This document shows, in pieces, positions 13,220-25,124 of a DNA stretch of 64,000 nt. The stretch comes from Rhizophagus irregularis (Eukaryota > Glomeromycota > Glomeromycetes > Glomerales > Glomeraceae). Under the pieces are notes generated by a model, which was not told where the DNA came from, did not search any database, and saw only the letters and a program-made list of their open reading frames with translations. Numbering within the stretch: the first letter of the stretch is position 1; every line of letters begins with the position of its first letter. The stretch is taken from positions 2,108,001-2,172,000 of the forward strand of contig NC_089454.1 in NCBI RefSeq assembly GCF_026210795.1, given 5' to 3'. The position numbers and the translations under genes were made by a program.

Positions 13220-13600
13220 ATTTCGCCGAAAGTCATTTCGCCGAAAAATAATCTTTGGCCTGAGTTATTCATAATGCTACATAATGTTGACCCTATTTTC
13301 AGCAAAATGTCCTTTCGATGAAATGATTTTGGTGAAATGTCCGTAACTCTTAAAAAATACTTAATAATAATTTATTATTCGGCGAAATGGATTTCGGTGA
13401 AATGTCCGTAACCCTTAAAAAATACTTAAAATAATAATCTATTTTTCGGCGAAATGTCCTTTCGGCGAAATGGATTTCTGAAATGTCCGTAACCCTTAAA
13501 AAATACTTAAAATAATAATCTATTTTCGGCGAAATGTCCTTTCGTCGAGATGGATTTCGGTGAAACGTTCGTAACCCTTAAAAAATACTTAAAATAATAA
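13220..13600. repeat. minisatellite built on TTTCGGCGAAATGTCC
   Basis: About four head-to-tail units of roughly 75-85 bp. Each combines the near-palindrome TTTCGGCGAAATG with GTCCGTAACCCTTAAAAAATAC and AATAATAATCTA. The same core recurs at 49785-49872, and related CACCGAAAATCATTTCACC motifs occur at 46480-46810. Confidence 0.75.
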
Positions 13601-14774
13601 TTAAATTTTTCAATATAATATAATAAAAATTCATTATAGTGATACACGTTATCATTGTTTTTTGCGCCAATAAATCAATAATATGTTACTGTATTTTGTG
13701 GTTCGATACGTAATGCGATCTGATTGGTTTATCGACTACTCAGCAATGATATAAAAAATTCAAAATTTTTTATGTAAGTGAAATGTAAAAAACTTTGAAA
13801 TTTTATGCAGTCATATGTGTACCATATGTAAGAATGAAAGAATAATAACCTCAATCATAACTTAATGTACGCTGCGCCTATTGTAGGTCTCTTGAAATGT
13901 GACACATGATTTTTTTGTACGGATCCCCAGCGGCCCTAGATCCCGGTTTCAAGGATAATATTCTAGGTTCCAATTCAAGCCTAGGGACGATGATTTTCAC
14001 AGAATTCCAAGGGAAATCACAGAATGGGTTTATAAAATGGTGATAATTTTAAAATTTTGGCCTGATTTAGGATTCGTAATGGCGGCCGGAATTTGCGAGT
14101 CGTGATATTGGTTGATCCCTTGTATAATTCTGGCCAAATCACAGAATTAACTTTTTATCACATCCTGAAAATCATCTCCGTCACAATCATTTACCATAAT
14201 TAATGACAATCTCCCCCTTTTGTATTTTAAAGGAATATATTTTAAACAATAAAGAAGCATTTTTATTATTTTAGCAACAGTTCGAACTTCAAGTATAAAG
14301 TATTATTATGAAGTTATGGATATTTTCATAAGTAATTTCTTAACAAACAATTATTTTGTATTGTAAAGAGCACTTTGATCAAACTAAAAATCAGGCGAAA
14401 AATATTTAAGAAAATTTATTCACATAACTTTATAAGGTATACTTGAATTTTTTGTGTAATTCTTAAATTCTAGTTATGAATTTTTTTTTTTTTTGTAATA
14501 ATAATAGGACATTTTTTTTTAGTAAAAACATTAGTGTTAATAAAATATAGCATTTTAATAATAGAATGTAGTAATTTATTAATCCTGACATTGATTTTAG
14601 CATATACTGTATATATAACATTCATGGAAGGTACGAAAACAATACTGGGTACGTTATAATTGGAGAAATATAAGTACCAGAGTTAACAGCCAAGAGATTC
14701 TTTCAGGCTTCAACTTGGGTGCTGATACGCAAGTATGTAGCAGCAGGGAGTGTGTGCAGACCAAAGTAAATCGC
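13601..14774. other. intergenic, no gene seen
   Basis: Contains scattered GGCC...AATT motifs (CAGAATTAAC, TTCTGGCCAAATCACAG) near 13980-14165, related to the palindromic clusters at 23 kb. No supported coding region. Confidence 0.5.
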
Positions 14775-14973
14775 TCATAGAACACTTCCTGGTATGTTTA
14801 TCTAATTATCAAATCGTTCTGCCGCCCTCTGCTCCTCAAGCAGCTACACGAAATTTGGGTCCCCTCATACCCGCCATTCATAGAACCCTCCTGATATGTT
14901 TATCTAATCGATCGTTCTGCTGCGCCCTCTGCTGTTATACGAAGTTTGGGTCACCTATCATATACTCGCCATA
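14775..14973. repeat. two tandem copies of a ~100-bp unit
   Basis: 14775-14877 and 14878-14973 are direct repeats. Both begin TCATAGAAC and share TATGTTTATCTAAT, TCGTTCTGC and CGCCCTCTGCT, then TACACGAAATTTGGGTC versus TATACGAAGTTTGGGTC. A piece just upstream (14742 onward, CAGGGAGTGTGTGCAGACC) recurs diverged near 15310. The 100-codon ORF here is the repeat translated. Confidence 0.75.
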
Positions 14974-15711
14974 TACTGTACCTATAGTGAGGTGCCGTCG
15001 GAATTGCCGAATTGAAATTACTGCATCACAAAATACGGACTTTACCATTTAAATATTTAACAAATCATTGAGACCAGCATTATAGATTTACGGATTACAA
15101 ATTATCTACGGCATAACCAGAAAAAAATATCTACTTACTTTGTGTAATTTTATATTTTGACATTAAATAATTACAGCGTTACAGCGATTTAATATATTAC
15201 TTTATAAGCTTCATGTGCCGTAATTAATTCCGACGGTAAGTATACATATACCCTATATATCCCGCTCTCATATATCTCTACTATACACCTCCATGTCCAC
15301 CTTTCAAGCAGGGAGTGCGTACAGGCAAAGGTAAATTAACTATCGGAGTAATCGAACGCGTTCTAGAAATATAGAAATTGATCACTCTCCCACCATACAC
15401 CTCTTATATACCCTCTCATGAACTGACATACCTAAATGCACTCAAAATGAGTCCTCATAGAGGTAAGCAAAAAAAATATAATTAGTCGTAGAAGCAAATT
15501 TGCATACAGTGACACCTCTCTAAGTGCACAGTAAATGTGCATTAAGAGGGTGTGCATTATTTATAGAGAGTAAAATATCAAGAGCTCTTACAAGTTAGGA
15601 CCAGGCCCACCGTGCACTTAAAGACAATTTATATAGTGTAGATGCTTTAGCAAACCTCTATTAATAACTCCCTGTAAAAAAAGTCGATACGTTTTTTATA
15701 TTCCGTCTTTT

Positions 15712-15840
15712 TTCCGTAAAAGGCTCATATTTCCGGAATTAATAACCTTATATCCCGGAATTTATCGAATTATTTACATTTTCCGTGAATGGATCCGTGA
15801 AAGGCTCATTTTTGTGGAGTTTATACAGAAATAGCGGATA
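15712..15840 (+). repeat. dispersed ~130-bp repeat, copy A
   Basis: Matches 50175-50304 in the same orientation. Shared blocks include TTCCGTAAAAGG, TCATATTTCCGGAATTA, ATAACCTTATATC, GAATTTATCGAATTATTTAC and GGAGTTT..TACAGAAATA. Non-coding; identity of the element unknown. Confidence 0.75.
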
Positions 15841-15879
15841 AAATTTTTTATAGTGACTTAGCCTTAACCGAAGCCTGTT

Positions 15880-17200
15880 ATTATACTGGGTCATGTAATA
15901 CCCTAGCGTTTTGCCTGTAAAGGCCCAGAGCAGAGCTAGTTGAAAGGTTTGCCAGAACTGGAAGTGGAGTCAGAAGGGCCAACAAAGCAATCAGGTAGGC
16001 TTGAGAAAATACAATAGTGATTCCGAAACTAATAGTAATTATGATATTTGATAATAAAGGACCGGAGGAAGAAATGCCAGACTCATCAGATATGTTATCG
16101 GGATAGCGATTCAAAAACTGATTTCGAAACTGATTCAGAAAATGATCCAAAGATCCAAAGGATCTAGATTAAACAGTGCCTTGGCAAGTTTATCGGAAAG
16201 TATTGCAGAATGAAATTCAAACAGCGAAAGATATGTTTAAAGTAACAAGTGGAAGCATATGATGCTGGAATGATTGAAGTGCGGGCTAAAGAGATTTTGA
16301 ATGTAATGGACAATGATAAGTTTCTTATAAGCAGGGTGTAACCGAATTTGATATTCAACTCAACTATTTGCCGTGGTAATTGATCACTCTTTTTATTAAA
16401 AAAAATGATAATATCTTCCATAATTAAGTGTGCTGATGACACATTTAGCCACAAAATTTATGATTTTTATGTGCGCACGTGCACATCCAAATAAAAAATT
16501 GAGGTCGGACTTGTATACATATATAAATTATATTGTGCGCAAATTAATTACCATGCTCGGAGCGAATTCCGCACATCAATTTTAGACACTGCTTATAAGG
16601 GTAAAATTTATTCAGAAAGATAAAGATCATTTCAAAATTACTGACAAATACGATCCATTCGCGAATCAAAAAAATCTGATAAAAAAATATTCTTCAGGGG
16701 ACCAAATATTATTCTTACAAAGAAAACAAAAACTAGGCTTCCGGGTTAGAATTGATGAAAAGTTTTGGTAAGAATCGCACCTAAAGAATCTGACTATAAA
16801 ACCTTGATGCTAATATAGTTGTATATGAATTATATCGAATTCGAAAGCCAGATGTCAATTGATTAATGCCTGGTACTCTTAACTGTGTAGCACAACAAGT
16901 AGTGGAGCATTTTGAAAAATCTAAGACTTACTAATATACGCAAACAAAAATTGATGTATGGAAGAATGCACATTCCAGGTGCTTGAGTGGAGGACGTAGC
17001 AGGATTGGAAATTACTCAAGCGACCAATCACGTTACTTGATATTACTCGTGGGACTAACTTTAATAATGGAAAATATTAACAGGTTGGTATGAAGAAATA
17101 GAGACGGTAGTTCACCTAGAAATCATCATTTTCCGAGAGATCTAATGGTTGGGTATTATAATAGAAACGCATGGGAAAGATATTAACAAGATCTGCAAGT
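15880..17200 (+). pseudogene. decayed ORF relic of a repeated gene family
   Basis: Plus-strand frames carry coding-like pieces broken by many stops and frameshifts: an acidic Ser/Asp/Glu stretch near 16080-16160, a segment reading PGTLNCVAQQVVEHFE near 16868-16915, LLKRPITLLDITRGTN near 17005-17060 and NRNAWERY near 17160-17185. The NCVAQ..VEHFE and HAW-type motifs resemble a large, functionally undefined Rhizophagus family I recall only loosely. No intact frame remains. The minus-strand ORFs across 15881-16454 look like shadows. Confidence 0.3.
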
Positions 17201-17732
17201 AGGCACAGTAAACATAATACATAACGTCTGATGATATTTTTGCATAATTTTTGTTAGGACATAGCAATAATACACGAGAAATAAGGTCTCTTTTAAATAC
17301 TTTCATTAAATTGCAAACTAACGAAATTTTATTTTATTATTTTATTATTTTTCAAATAAAAAATTTTTAAATGCTTGTTCCCGATAATGACAAGGGTAAC
17401 CTCGGTCGATCATTTTTTTTTTTTGAATAGGGAATGTTTTTTACTAAGGTAATACAAAATGCTTTTTTTTTAAAAAAAAAATACTAATTTAATTCTCCTA
17501 AATAGTACCTAACATCAGGATTTGAATTTCCTTTTTCAGAGAATTCTTCACATGATCGAAGATGCAAAATGCAGTACGAGATAAATGAGTTACGTGTCAC
17601 AACTGATAGCCAAAACATGAAACATTTAAATACGCTTAGAATTTTCTCTTCTTTTATTATATTTTTCAAGTTCCTTTTAATCTGACACGCTCTTTTTCGA
17701 GATAGAATAAATTTTCGTAGAAAAATTAAATT

Positions 17733-19018
17733 ATGACTTTACTCACTTTAGGAAGCTTATATGGCAATTGTTCTGATTGCAAACGACAACGAACTGCGAT
17801 AGCATGGTGCAAGAATTGTGATATTGCATTTTTGAAAGAAAATTTCAATAATTGGACCAGCGGAAGTTCCATGATAGATTTATTTATTAGGCATACCCAA
17901 CTAAACGCCAATGAGAGCATGGACTATCTTGAATGGATTGATTTTGACCAACTTGACTTGATTGAAAATATAAATAAAAGAGGTGCTTTTAGTTCGATTT
18001 ATTCCGCAGTATGGATGGAAGGACCCAGGTGGAATCTTGATGAGGTAGCTGAATTATGGACCCGTAATGGCCCGACTAAAGTTATCCTAAAGCGTTTGAA
18101 TAATTCTCAGAATATGAGTCAAGAATTTGTAAACCAAGTAAGTATTATTTCATATAATCATATCACCAAGAATTTCGACCCGCCAGGTTTTTTATACCGT
18201 GGAAGTCATAAATCAATACTGATTTGCATCTTTTAACTTTTCAATAGTTATATAGATATTACAAATGTTTGCAAAATGGAGCACTTGCAGATTACTTTGG
18301 CATGACTAAAGATCCGACATCTTGTTACATGTTCGTTATGAGATATTATGAAAATGAGAATTTATATTCGTACCTCGCTGAATCTATGGGAAATCTTTGC
18401 TGGAGAGATGTTGTAGATATTTTATGGTCAATATCCGCGGGTCTTAATGTCATTCATGAGCTTGGTCTTATTCATGGAAATTTACACGGAGGAAATATAT
18501 TAGTTGAAAGAAAAATGAATTCAATTAACGCTAAAATCGCCGATACTGGATTACACGGACCTGCTAACAAACAAATATCGCAAACTTATGGTGTAATACC
18601 CTTCGTTGCTCCAGAAATATTTGGTGGAAATACGCCGACCAAAGAATCTGATATCTATAGTTTCGGTATGACCATGTGGATGCTATCAGCTGGGGTACGT
18701 CCTTATTGTGATATACCTCATGATTCACAACTCATACGACAAATTTGTTCAGGATTAAGACCAAGTGTTGTTAGTGGAACTCCACCCGTTTTCTCTAAGT
18801 TAATGCTGCAATGTTTAAATTCTAGTCCATCAAGTAGACCAACGGCATCCCAAATCTCCGAATGTTTAGAGAATTGGGTTTCTGATTTACCAAGCCAATT
18901 CGATGATACTAACGTTCCATTCGTAAATTTGGAAAAGTTAAGTCTTCAGTCTTCACTATGTCATGAAAAAGCCATCTATTTTAGCCGTCCATTAGATTCA
19001 TTCGTTATTCAGTATTGA
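17733..19018 (+). CDS. protein-kinase-like protein, probable pseudokinase
   Basis: Exons 17733-18137 and 18248-19018 (phase 0; 110-bp intron, acceptor CAATAG) code 391 residues. The N-terminus has a CxxC-x9-CxxC zinc-ribbon-like motif (Cys 13, 16, 26, 29). The family's NFNNWTSG segment and LEWI lead into the kinase fold. The glycine loop is degenerate (RGAFSSIY, 83-90). The beta-3 lysine is kept (VILK, Lys120). The catalytic loop reads HGNLHGGN (211-218), so the HRD aspartate is replaced by Asn. The metal-binding motif is DTG (234-236). VAPE, DIYSFGM and the C-lobe RP..SEC region are present. Loss of the catalytic base argues for a scaffold or regulatory pseudokinase; weak activity cannot be excluded. 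Intron placement rests on splice consensus plus restoration of the alpha-C to beta-4 region. No partner gene is apparent nearby. Confidence 0.85.
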
Positions 19019-19540
19019 ATTTTTTAAGCTGTTCCTTGTGAAAAATATAAAATCATCATATCATTATTTTTTTTCGTAAATTTACACATACAATAATATG
19101 TTTAAAGTTTAAACAATTCTTTATTTATATTTAGAGAAATTACAATTACAACAACTGATTTATTTCATTTAGCGTATATTCACACAATCGGGAATTTCAT
19201 TTCTTTATATCGATACTCACTTTATTTCATTGATAAACCGGATTTTTTTTCCTCCGAATACCGGATTTGAAAATAACATTTTAAGCCAATATTTTTTTTT
19301 TTATGCAATTATGCCAACTTAAGATTTTATATAAAACTTTTAATCGGAAATCGGAATCACAAACACTTATTTAAAAAAAAATTTTTGAGGTGGTAATAAT
19401 TTACTTTAGTCTGAGATTTAAATAAGGGTTTTAAAGAACGTAGTATTTATCTTTCGTGTGGGTCTTCAGTTATCAAAAAAACTATTAAATGGATTATATT
19501 AAAAAAATAATCAAATACAATATCAAAAAATAATTTTAAT
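19019..19540. other. short spacer, nothing recognised
   Basis: AT-rich 3' flank of the pseudokinase gene, with no ORF or repeat I can support. Confidence 0.5.
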
Positions 19541-20070
19541 AGTGTTCCGAAGGGGTCGAGGTTTTGAGATGTATTCGAACTCGATCCGAGCGTAAAAGTA
19601 ACCCTGGTTCGACCCGTCAAGTTGTATTTACAGCTGTTTTCATAAGACCTGGGACAAAATAAATTTTTGAACCCGACCGCCGACCCACCGACCCGGTTCA
19701 GTTGTTATTTATTTTAAAAATCACTATCAAATCTGGATCACGTGCCAGCTAAAATACCGGATCGGCGGATCGGCGGATCGGCGGATGTTCAAAAATTTAG
19801 TTTGTCCCAGGTCTTATGAAAACAGCCGTAATATAAAAAAGTTTAAATTTCTAGTTAAAAATATAATAAAAAGATTCGGGTCGGCGGGTCAAAGTAAAGG
19901 TATAACCCGACTCGACGGGTCTGGTCGAGTTCATGCGAATTACGGGTCATCAAATCGTGCGATCCCAACCCGACCCTTAAATACGAGTCGGGTCAATAAC
20001 CCGGGTTTGACCAGACCCAGGTATACAACACGGCCAACATGCCAACGTAAATCCTCTCTTTCGGAACACT
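19541..20070. mobile_element. 530-bp TIR element (MITE-like), outer
   Basis: The ends are AGTGTTCCGAA and TTCGGAACACT, an 11-bp perfect terminal inverted repeat flanked by AAT on both sides (possible 3-bp target duplication). The interior is unusually GC-rich for the window and full of GACCCG/CGGGTC words in both orientations. No transposase frame. A second element sits inside it at 19631-19828. Confidence 0.65.
19631..19828. mobile_element. 198-bp Tc1/mariner-type MITE nested in the 19541 element
   Basis: Arms of about 42 bp (19631-19672 and 19787-19828) are inverted repeats with few mismatches, beginning C(A/G)GCTGTTTTCATAAGACC. Directly flanking TA at 19629-19630 and 19829-19830 fits the TA target duplication of Tc1/mariner elements. 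The centre carries three GGATCGGC units (about 19759-19785). Confidence 0.75.
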
Positions 20071-22005
20071 AATCAATATAGATTTTCAATAAAGGTGTAT
20101 TCATACATCTTATTTAAGAATGGTTTCTAATATGAACTGTACATTTATGAGCATTAAAATGTAGTATCTGAATTAAAATTGTGTATAGGAACATTCAATA
20201 TCAAAATTGAACATAATTGTGCAACGCTACTACAGTATTATAAAATGGCTTCTGGCTCCCCAATAAATCTATTTCTTGTTTTATGTTTAATATCAAAATC
20301 ACTAATTAATCATTATATAATTTCTTTTTTCTCTTTGCGCCCTACTGGAACAATCTTTCTAACATAATCGTAAATTTCTTCGATTTCTTTACGAATTCCC
20401 ACCGAAAATATATTATTAATAAGTAAAAATAATGATGTACTAGATAATTATGATTGGTGTTTTAATTTTTGTTTAACAAAAAACTCAAAAAATAAATATA
20501 GATAGTTGTAAAAAATATTTCGTGCACCATTATTATTTTACAACGAACTTTGGCTTCAAATACAATGAATGTTGACCACATTAAATTTTCCAATATTTCA
20601 TTAGAGATATTTTTTTAAAATATTATATCTAAAATATTTCTTAGATACAATTATTGTGGTGTTATTTCATTAAATGAGCAAGAAAACGTTAGAAATGTTA
20701 AATGTATTGGCGTTTATAAATTCGAAAATAAAGTCGAATAAAAACTTTAGTCTCTTTCATTTGTAAATAAAAAAAAAAATATATTTTGCAAATCATATTG
20801 CACGTTTAGTTTATTAGTTTATCAGTTGTAAAAGGAGTCAGTTGTAATGAGCAACTACTGCCGGTAGCTCGCCACGAAAGCTGCTCATAAATCAGCACAA
20901 GCTAACCAGAAACAAACATAACTTTGTTGCAGTGTAAATAGAAAAGAAAATTTTGCATGATTGTATGAATGTGCTACATGAAATGTGACTTTTTTTGCGA
21001 TATTTTGATTCTACAGATTTCAGTCACATGATTTAATACGCCATAACGATTAAAAATAATAAAAGAGACGTCTTAAAATTTCAGTTTTTTATCGAGATTA
21101 ATAAAATATCAGCCACAAAAAAAAATATGACTCATCTAATAGATATGGTGTTGCGGGATTATCAAATATACTAAAATTTTCAAATCCCTCCGTTCTTTTT
21201 TTTAAAGGGGGGAGTTGGCTATATGTTCACTGATCACGTGATATCATGATGTTGTAACGACTGTAACGTCGAGAATTATTTGCTGGTATATAAATTTATA
21301 TAATTCTATATGCGATTTTCTTTTTAAAGAACATGTCAATGTAAGTAACTCTTCTATTGAAACTTTATACAATTGTCGAATCCTCTTATATGAGTGTACC
21401 TTCATATTTTCATGAGTTATCAATAGAGTGAATTTATTCCTAATCCAGTTAGAAATATCTTTCCCTTATCAATAAATAAAACGTTATTATAAATTATGAT
21501 AGTATTTTTTTATTTCACGTTGAAGTAAATAAACCTATTAATAATGAATTTGGTATCTTTATTTAAATGATAAATTCGAGATGGTTGTATAAAATTAATA
21601 ATGTGAGATAGTATTAATTAATCTAAAGCAACGTGAAGTATATTTCAATTAATTACAAGAAGAAAGTATTCTAGCACATACTAAAAAAAAATTTTAACTA
21701 CAGAAATTTGTTTGATTTTGAGAATGTAATTTAAAATGTTATATTACATACTGTATTTATTTAGTACTTGAAATAAATAAAATGAAATAAAAAAAAAACT
21801 TTACTTATAATCACTATAAAAAAAGGCAGTTCGATAGCAATATAATATAAGGCGGTATCGTTTAAAACTAATATTGTTCTAGATGAACTTTTTACTTTAC
21901 TTAAAACAGATAATATTAAAGAATGATTAAATGCGGCCTTAAAACATACAACATGCAAGTAGCTGAAGAACAATACTGTACTTACTAAGTTTTCATAGTA
22001 TCAAT
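20071..22005. other. intergenic, no gene seen
   Basis: AT-rich spacer. Short ORFs at 20179-20367 and 21761-21973 have no recognisable domain and lie among simple sequence. A TATA-like TATATAAATTTATATA occurs near 21287, but no gene could be assigned to it. Confidence 0.45.
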
Positions 22006-22257
22006 TTAATAGAAAGGAGTTCCATTAAACATTTGATTTTCAAATGGATTATTTGTAATCTGTAAAGGTAATTGTGCAATTAGACGTAATGTATCTGTAT
22101 TATTGACCATTGCGCGTCTTATATACATCCTATTTATAATTCTACGTCGTTGACGTTGAATTCGTCGTCGATTTCTTCTATTTGCGTTTCTTCGATAATA
22201 TCACTGATTAAAATTATTAGGAGAATCAAGTAAATTTCTAAGATCACTTAACGGCAT
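22006..22257 (-). pseudogene. small Arg-rich ORF with one in-frame TGA
   Basis: On the minus strand a frame starts at ATG 22257, reads MPLSDLRNLLDSPNNFNQ, meets TGA at 22203-22201 (codon 19), then continues open for 64 codons to TAA at 22008-22006. The second part opens with a dense Arg block (RRNANRRNRRRIQRQRRR) followed by a mixed tail ending NPFENQMFNGTPFY. The frame is the same on both sides of the TGA, and no plausible GT-AG intron removes it. A TATA-like TTATATAAAA lies just before the ATG. The sequence looks coding-like after the stop. Options are a recent nonsense mutation, stop-codon readthrough, or a sequence error. The Arg-rich part suggests nucleic-acid binding, but no family was recognised. 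Confidence 0.4.
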
Positions 22258-23039
22258 TTTTTTTATATAAAAGAAAGTTGAAGTTCAAAAGGTGGAAAAA
22301 AACCAGTCGTCAGCAATATTTATAATAATTTAACAATTTCGGTCCTGACAGTATCGATAATTCTCTTAGGTAGTCAGTTTTTAAACGATGAAAGTTTTTA
22401 TTTTTGTTGACAAAAAAAAGAGATTTTGATGGAAGAGAAATTTCACACATTTTATAAGAAAAATCATTTTTTTTTTCAATTAAATCCACTTAGTAACTAA
22501 TTATAAAGAATCCGATCATGTAGGGTATATTAATTAGGATTGGGGAATGAAAAAGAACGAATTAAAATCAACTTTTATTTTATCATTTGTCAGATACCAA
22601 AATAAATAGTAGAGTCATAATAAAAACAAAAAAATGATGATATAATATAAAATATATATGTTACAATAAACAGTTTCTAAAACTACCGTAATTTTAATAA
22701 ATTCAGAGATTTTGAAAGTGACCTAAATGAATATGTTAAACGAAACATGGAAGTTTTCAATGAAGAGTTTTTTTTTTGGAAATATTTAAAAGAAATTTTT
22801 TTTTTCACTGTTTAAATTACCTTAATTAGACTTGAAGGAAATAAAAAAAAGAAAAAGAAAAAAATAAGGAAAAAATGAGAAAGAAACCGTAAATTGCATG
22901 TTTATATGCTTCATTTTCCGGTGCATGAGAATTGAAACGTAATGTTACGCGAAATATTGCTCACATGATTTCCAATATCGATAGGATTTATGTACATTGT
23001 CGCACACTCAATCCAAATAATCGACATAGTTTACAAAAC
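22258..23039. other. intergenic, no gene seen
   Basis: AT-rich upstream flank of the small Arg-rich ORF; no supported feature beyond homopolymer runs. Confidence 0.45.
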
Positions 23040-23900
23040 CTCAGTCCTCAGCTAAGAAACTGAGATTTGCCCATAGAATTTAATTGGCTAATACTTAGTT
23101 GGTTTATATCGGCCAAATAAGGTAATTTTATAATTTCTGACTGCAAATTTGCCTATAAACCAGCATGCAAGGATTGCATTGATATAAATTTTGTACTAAC
23201 CAAAAAAGTCACACAGTAATTCTGACTGAAGTTGAAATCATTATAGCCAGAATTAAGCTAATTCTGGCCGACCAGTTTCTGTCTAATAATTCGTCCAATT
23301 AAATTTAGCCAATTCCTTTACCCAATATGCAGTAATTTCTGGCCAAAATTAAGGTGACCGGCCAATTTTGCTGGACAAAATTGTCCATTTTATATGAACC
23401 AATCAAATTTCATCAAATCATTTACCTAATATGGGTAATTTCTGGCCGAAATTAAGATGACCGGCCAGAATTAAGTTAATTTTGGCCGAATTTATATGAA
23501 TCAATCAAATTTCATGGCAGATTTCGCCTATGGGCAGTTTCTTAGCTGAGATTTCTGCACAAATTTTCAGCTTATAAACCTTATCATTTAAATCCAACCA
23601 ATCAAATTTCATGGCCATTCATCCCATGGGTAGTTTCTTAGATGAAATTTTGTGCAGAAACTTTCAGCTTATAAATTACATTGTTTGTCCACCGGCCTGA
23701 ATTAAATGTAATTCTGGCCAAATCGTTCTATCTACTGCAAAAACTGTTTACCTGCATACCATTGGGCACTTTATCATGTGAAGTTACTTTAAATCCAAAA
23801 AAGGATTCTTGCAAAAATAAGTAATTTTGGTTTCACAATATTCCAAAAAGGATTAAAAATCCAACGGCCAGAATTAGTACATATTACAGGGGTTTTAAAT
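23040..23900. repeat. cluster of palindromic GGCCAGAATTA / TAATTCTGGCC modules
   Basis: At least eight copies of GGCCAGAATTA or its complement, often paired head to head (for example GCCAGAATTAAGCTAATTCTGGCC-type pairs near 23242 and 23460). They are interspersed with three imperfect copies of AGTTTCTTAGCTGAGATTT (near 23050, 23535, 23630) and of TTCAGCTTATAAA. The modules look like overlapping small inverted repeats rather than one tandem array. Non-coding. Confidence 0.7.
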
Positions 23901-24076
23901 CCTTATCTTACATACCCTATTTTTAAGAGATTTACTGTATTATTAGATTTGTCTTAATACAGCTAAATCTGCCTGCTTTGGGCAATCTACAACCCAAATA
24001 AGGTAATTTTGTAATTTGTGACTGCAGATTTATCTTTACAGAAACTTAAAGTTCTCAAACAACATAGAATTAGCAT

Positions 24077-24345
24077 AGTTAAGTTTAACTTACCTATAGT
24101 TTGATTCTATTTCAATGTCATTTAATATTAAAATTGAAATGATATTAAATTATATTATTGCAATATCAAAATGATATCAAAATGGCATATTAAAATAATA
24201 TTGAAATAATATTAAAATAACATATTTAAGTTAAACTTAATGATGTCATTTCAATGTCATTGTGATTTTATATCAAATGACATTAAATGGCATCAAAACC
24301 ATATTGAAATAATATTGAAATAATATTGTTTGTATATTTCAAGTT
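24077..24345. repeat. inverted and direct repeats of GAAATAATATTAAA words
   Basis: TTAAGTTTAACTTA near 24077 is mirrored by TTAAGTTAAACTTAA near 24228. Between and beyond lie many GAAATGATATTAAA / ATTGAAATAATATTG units in both orientations. Possibly a decayed foldback element. Confidence 0.5.
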
Positions 24346-25124
24346 TCATTTATTATAAAAATATCTAAAGCCATGTTCTTTGACTTAAGTTGATATAGCA
24401 TTGTACGAAATAAATGTTGAGGCATTCTTTTCTAAATATGGATTAAGTTGTGTACCCTTCTCCAATGAAATATTAAAAACTAGTTTTTTTAATATCAAAT
24501 TCTTTAAGTTTGAATTAACACATTTTTCCATTAAATGTGAAAGTTCAGTTGCTGTTCACAATTTTTCAGTTCCAGTACTGCAAGAATAAAATAAACCAGA
24601 ATCAAGTTTTTGTCAAATTTCTGTCTCAGAAATTGTAGTAATGATCTTCTATTCCCTTTTTAATAATTTTATTAGATTTTCTGATACTTTAAATTTCCAA
24701 GACTCCCATCTGTATATAGCAACAAAATTGGCTCTTTGTATTGTAAGTTGCAAAGCAACTTAACTAAAAAAAATACAAAAAAATCATATTGAGAGATTTA
24801 TAAGAATGTTATGTGTCATGCTTATGCTGATCAATTATTATGATGCAAAGGCTTACTATAATATTCATCTAAATTCATGACATGTGATAAAGAAAAAAAG
24901 GTTTAGTCATTACATCATAAACAGTATAATGGCTATTATAAAATTATTTGATAATATACTGGATAAAGTACTAATAAAATCTTCTAAAAGACTTATTTTA
25001 GATTCTTTTATCTGGGAACTTTGGAGGACTAAAAATAATTCTTCTCTTACTTCATAATTTTTCATTAAATGGATTTTTAGTTTATTCTTTTATATTTCTT
25101 CAATACCAAAGCTTTCAATAACTT
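24346..25124. other. intergenic, no gene seen
   Basis: Contains one 62-codon ORF at 24401-24589 with no recognisable features; otherwise simple AT-rich sequence. Confidence 0.4.

Noticed and set aside
13220..13600. CRISPR-like spaced repeats
   Set aside because: Units are contiguous and degenerate rather than identical repeats with unique spacers, and the genome is eukaryotic.
14750..15052. 100-codon plus ORF
   Set aside because: It spans the two 100-bp direct repeats, with frame and composition changing between copies; not conserved as coding.
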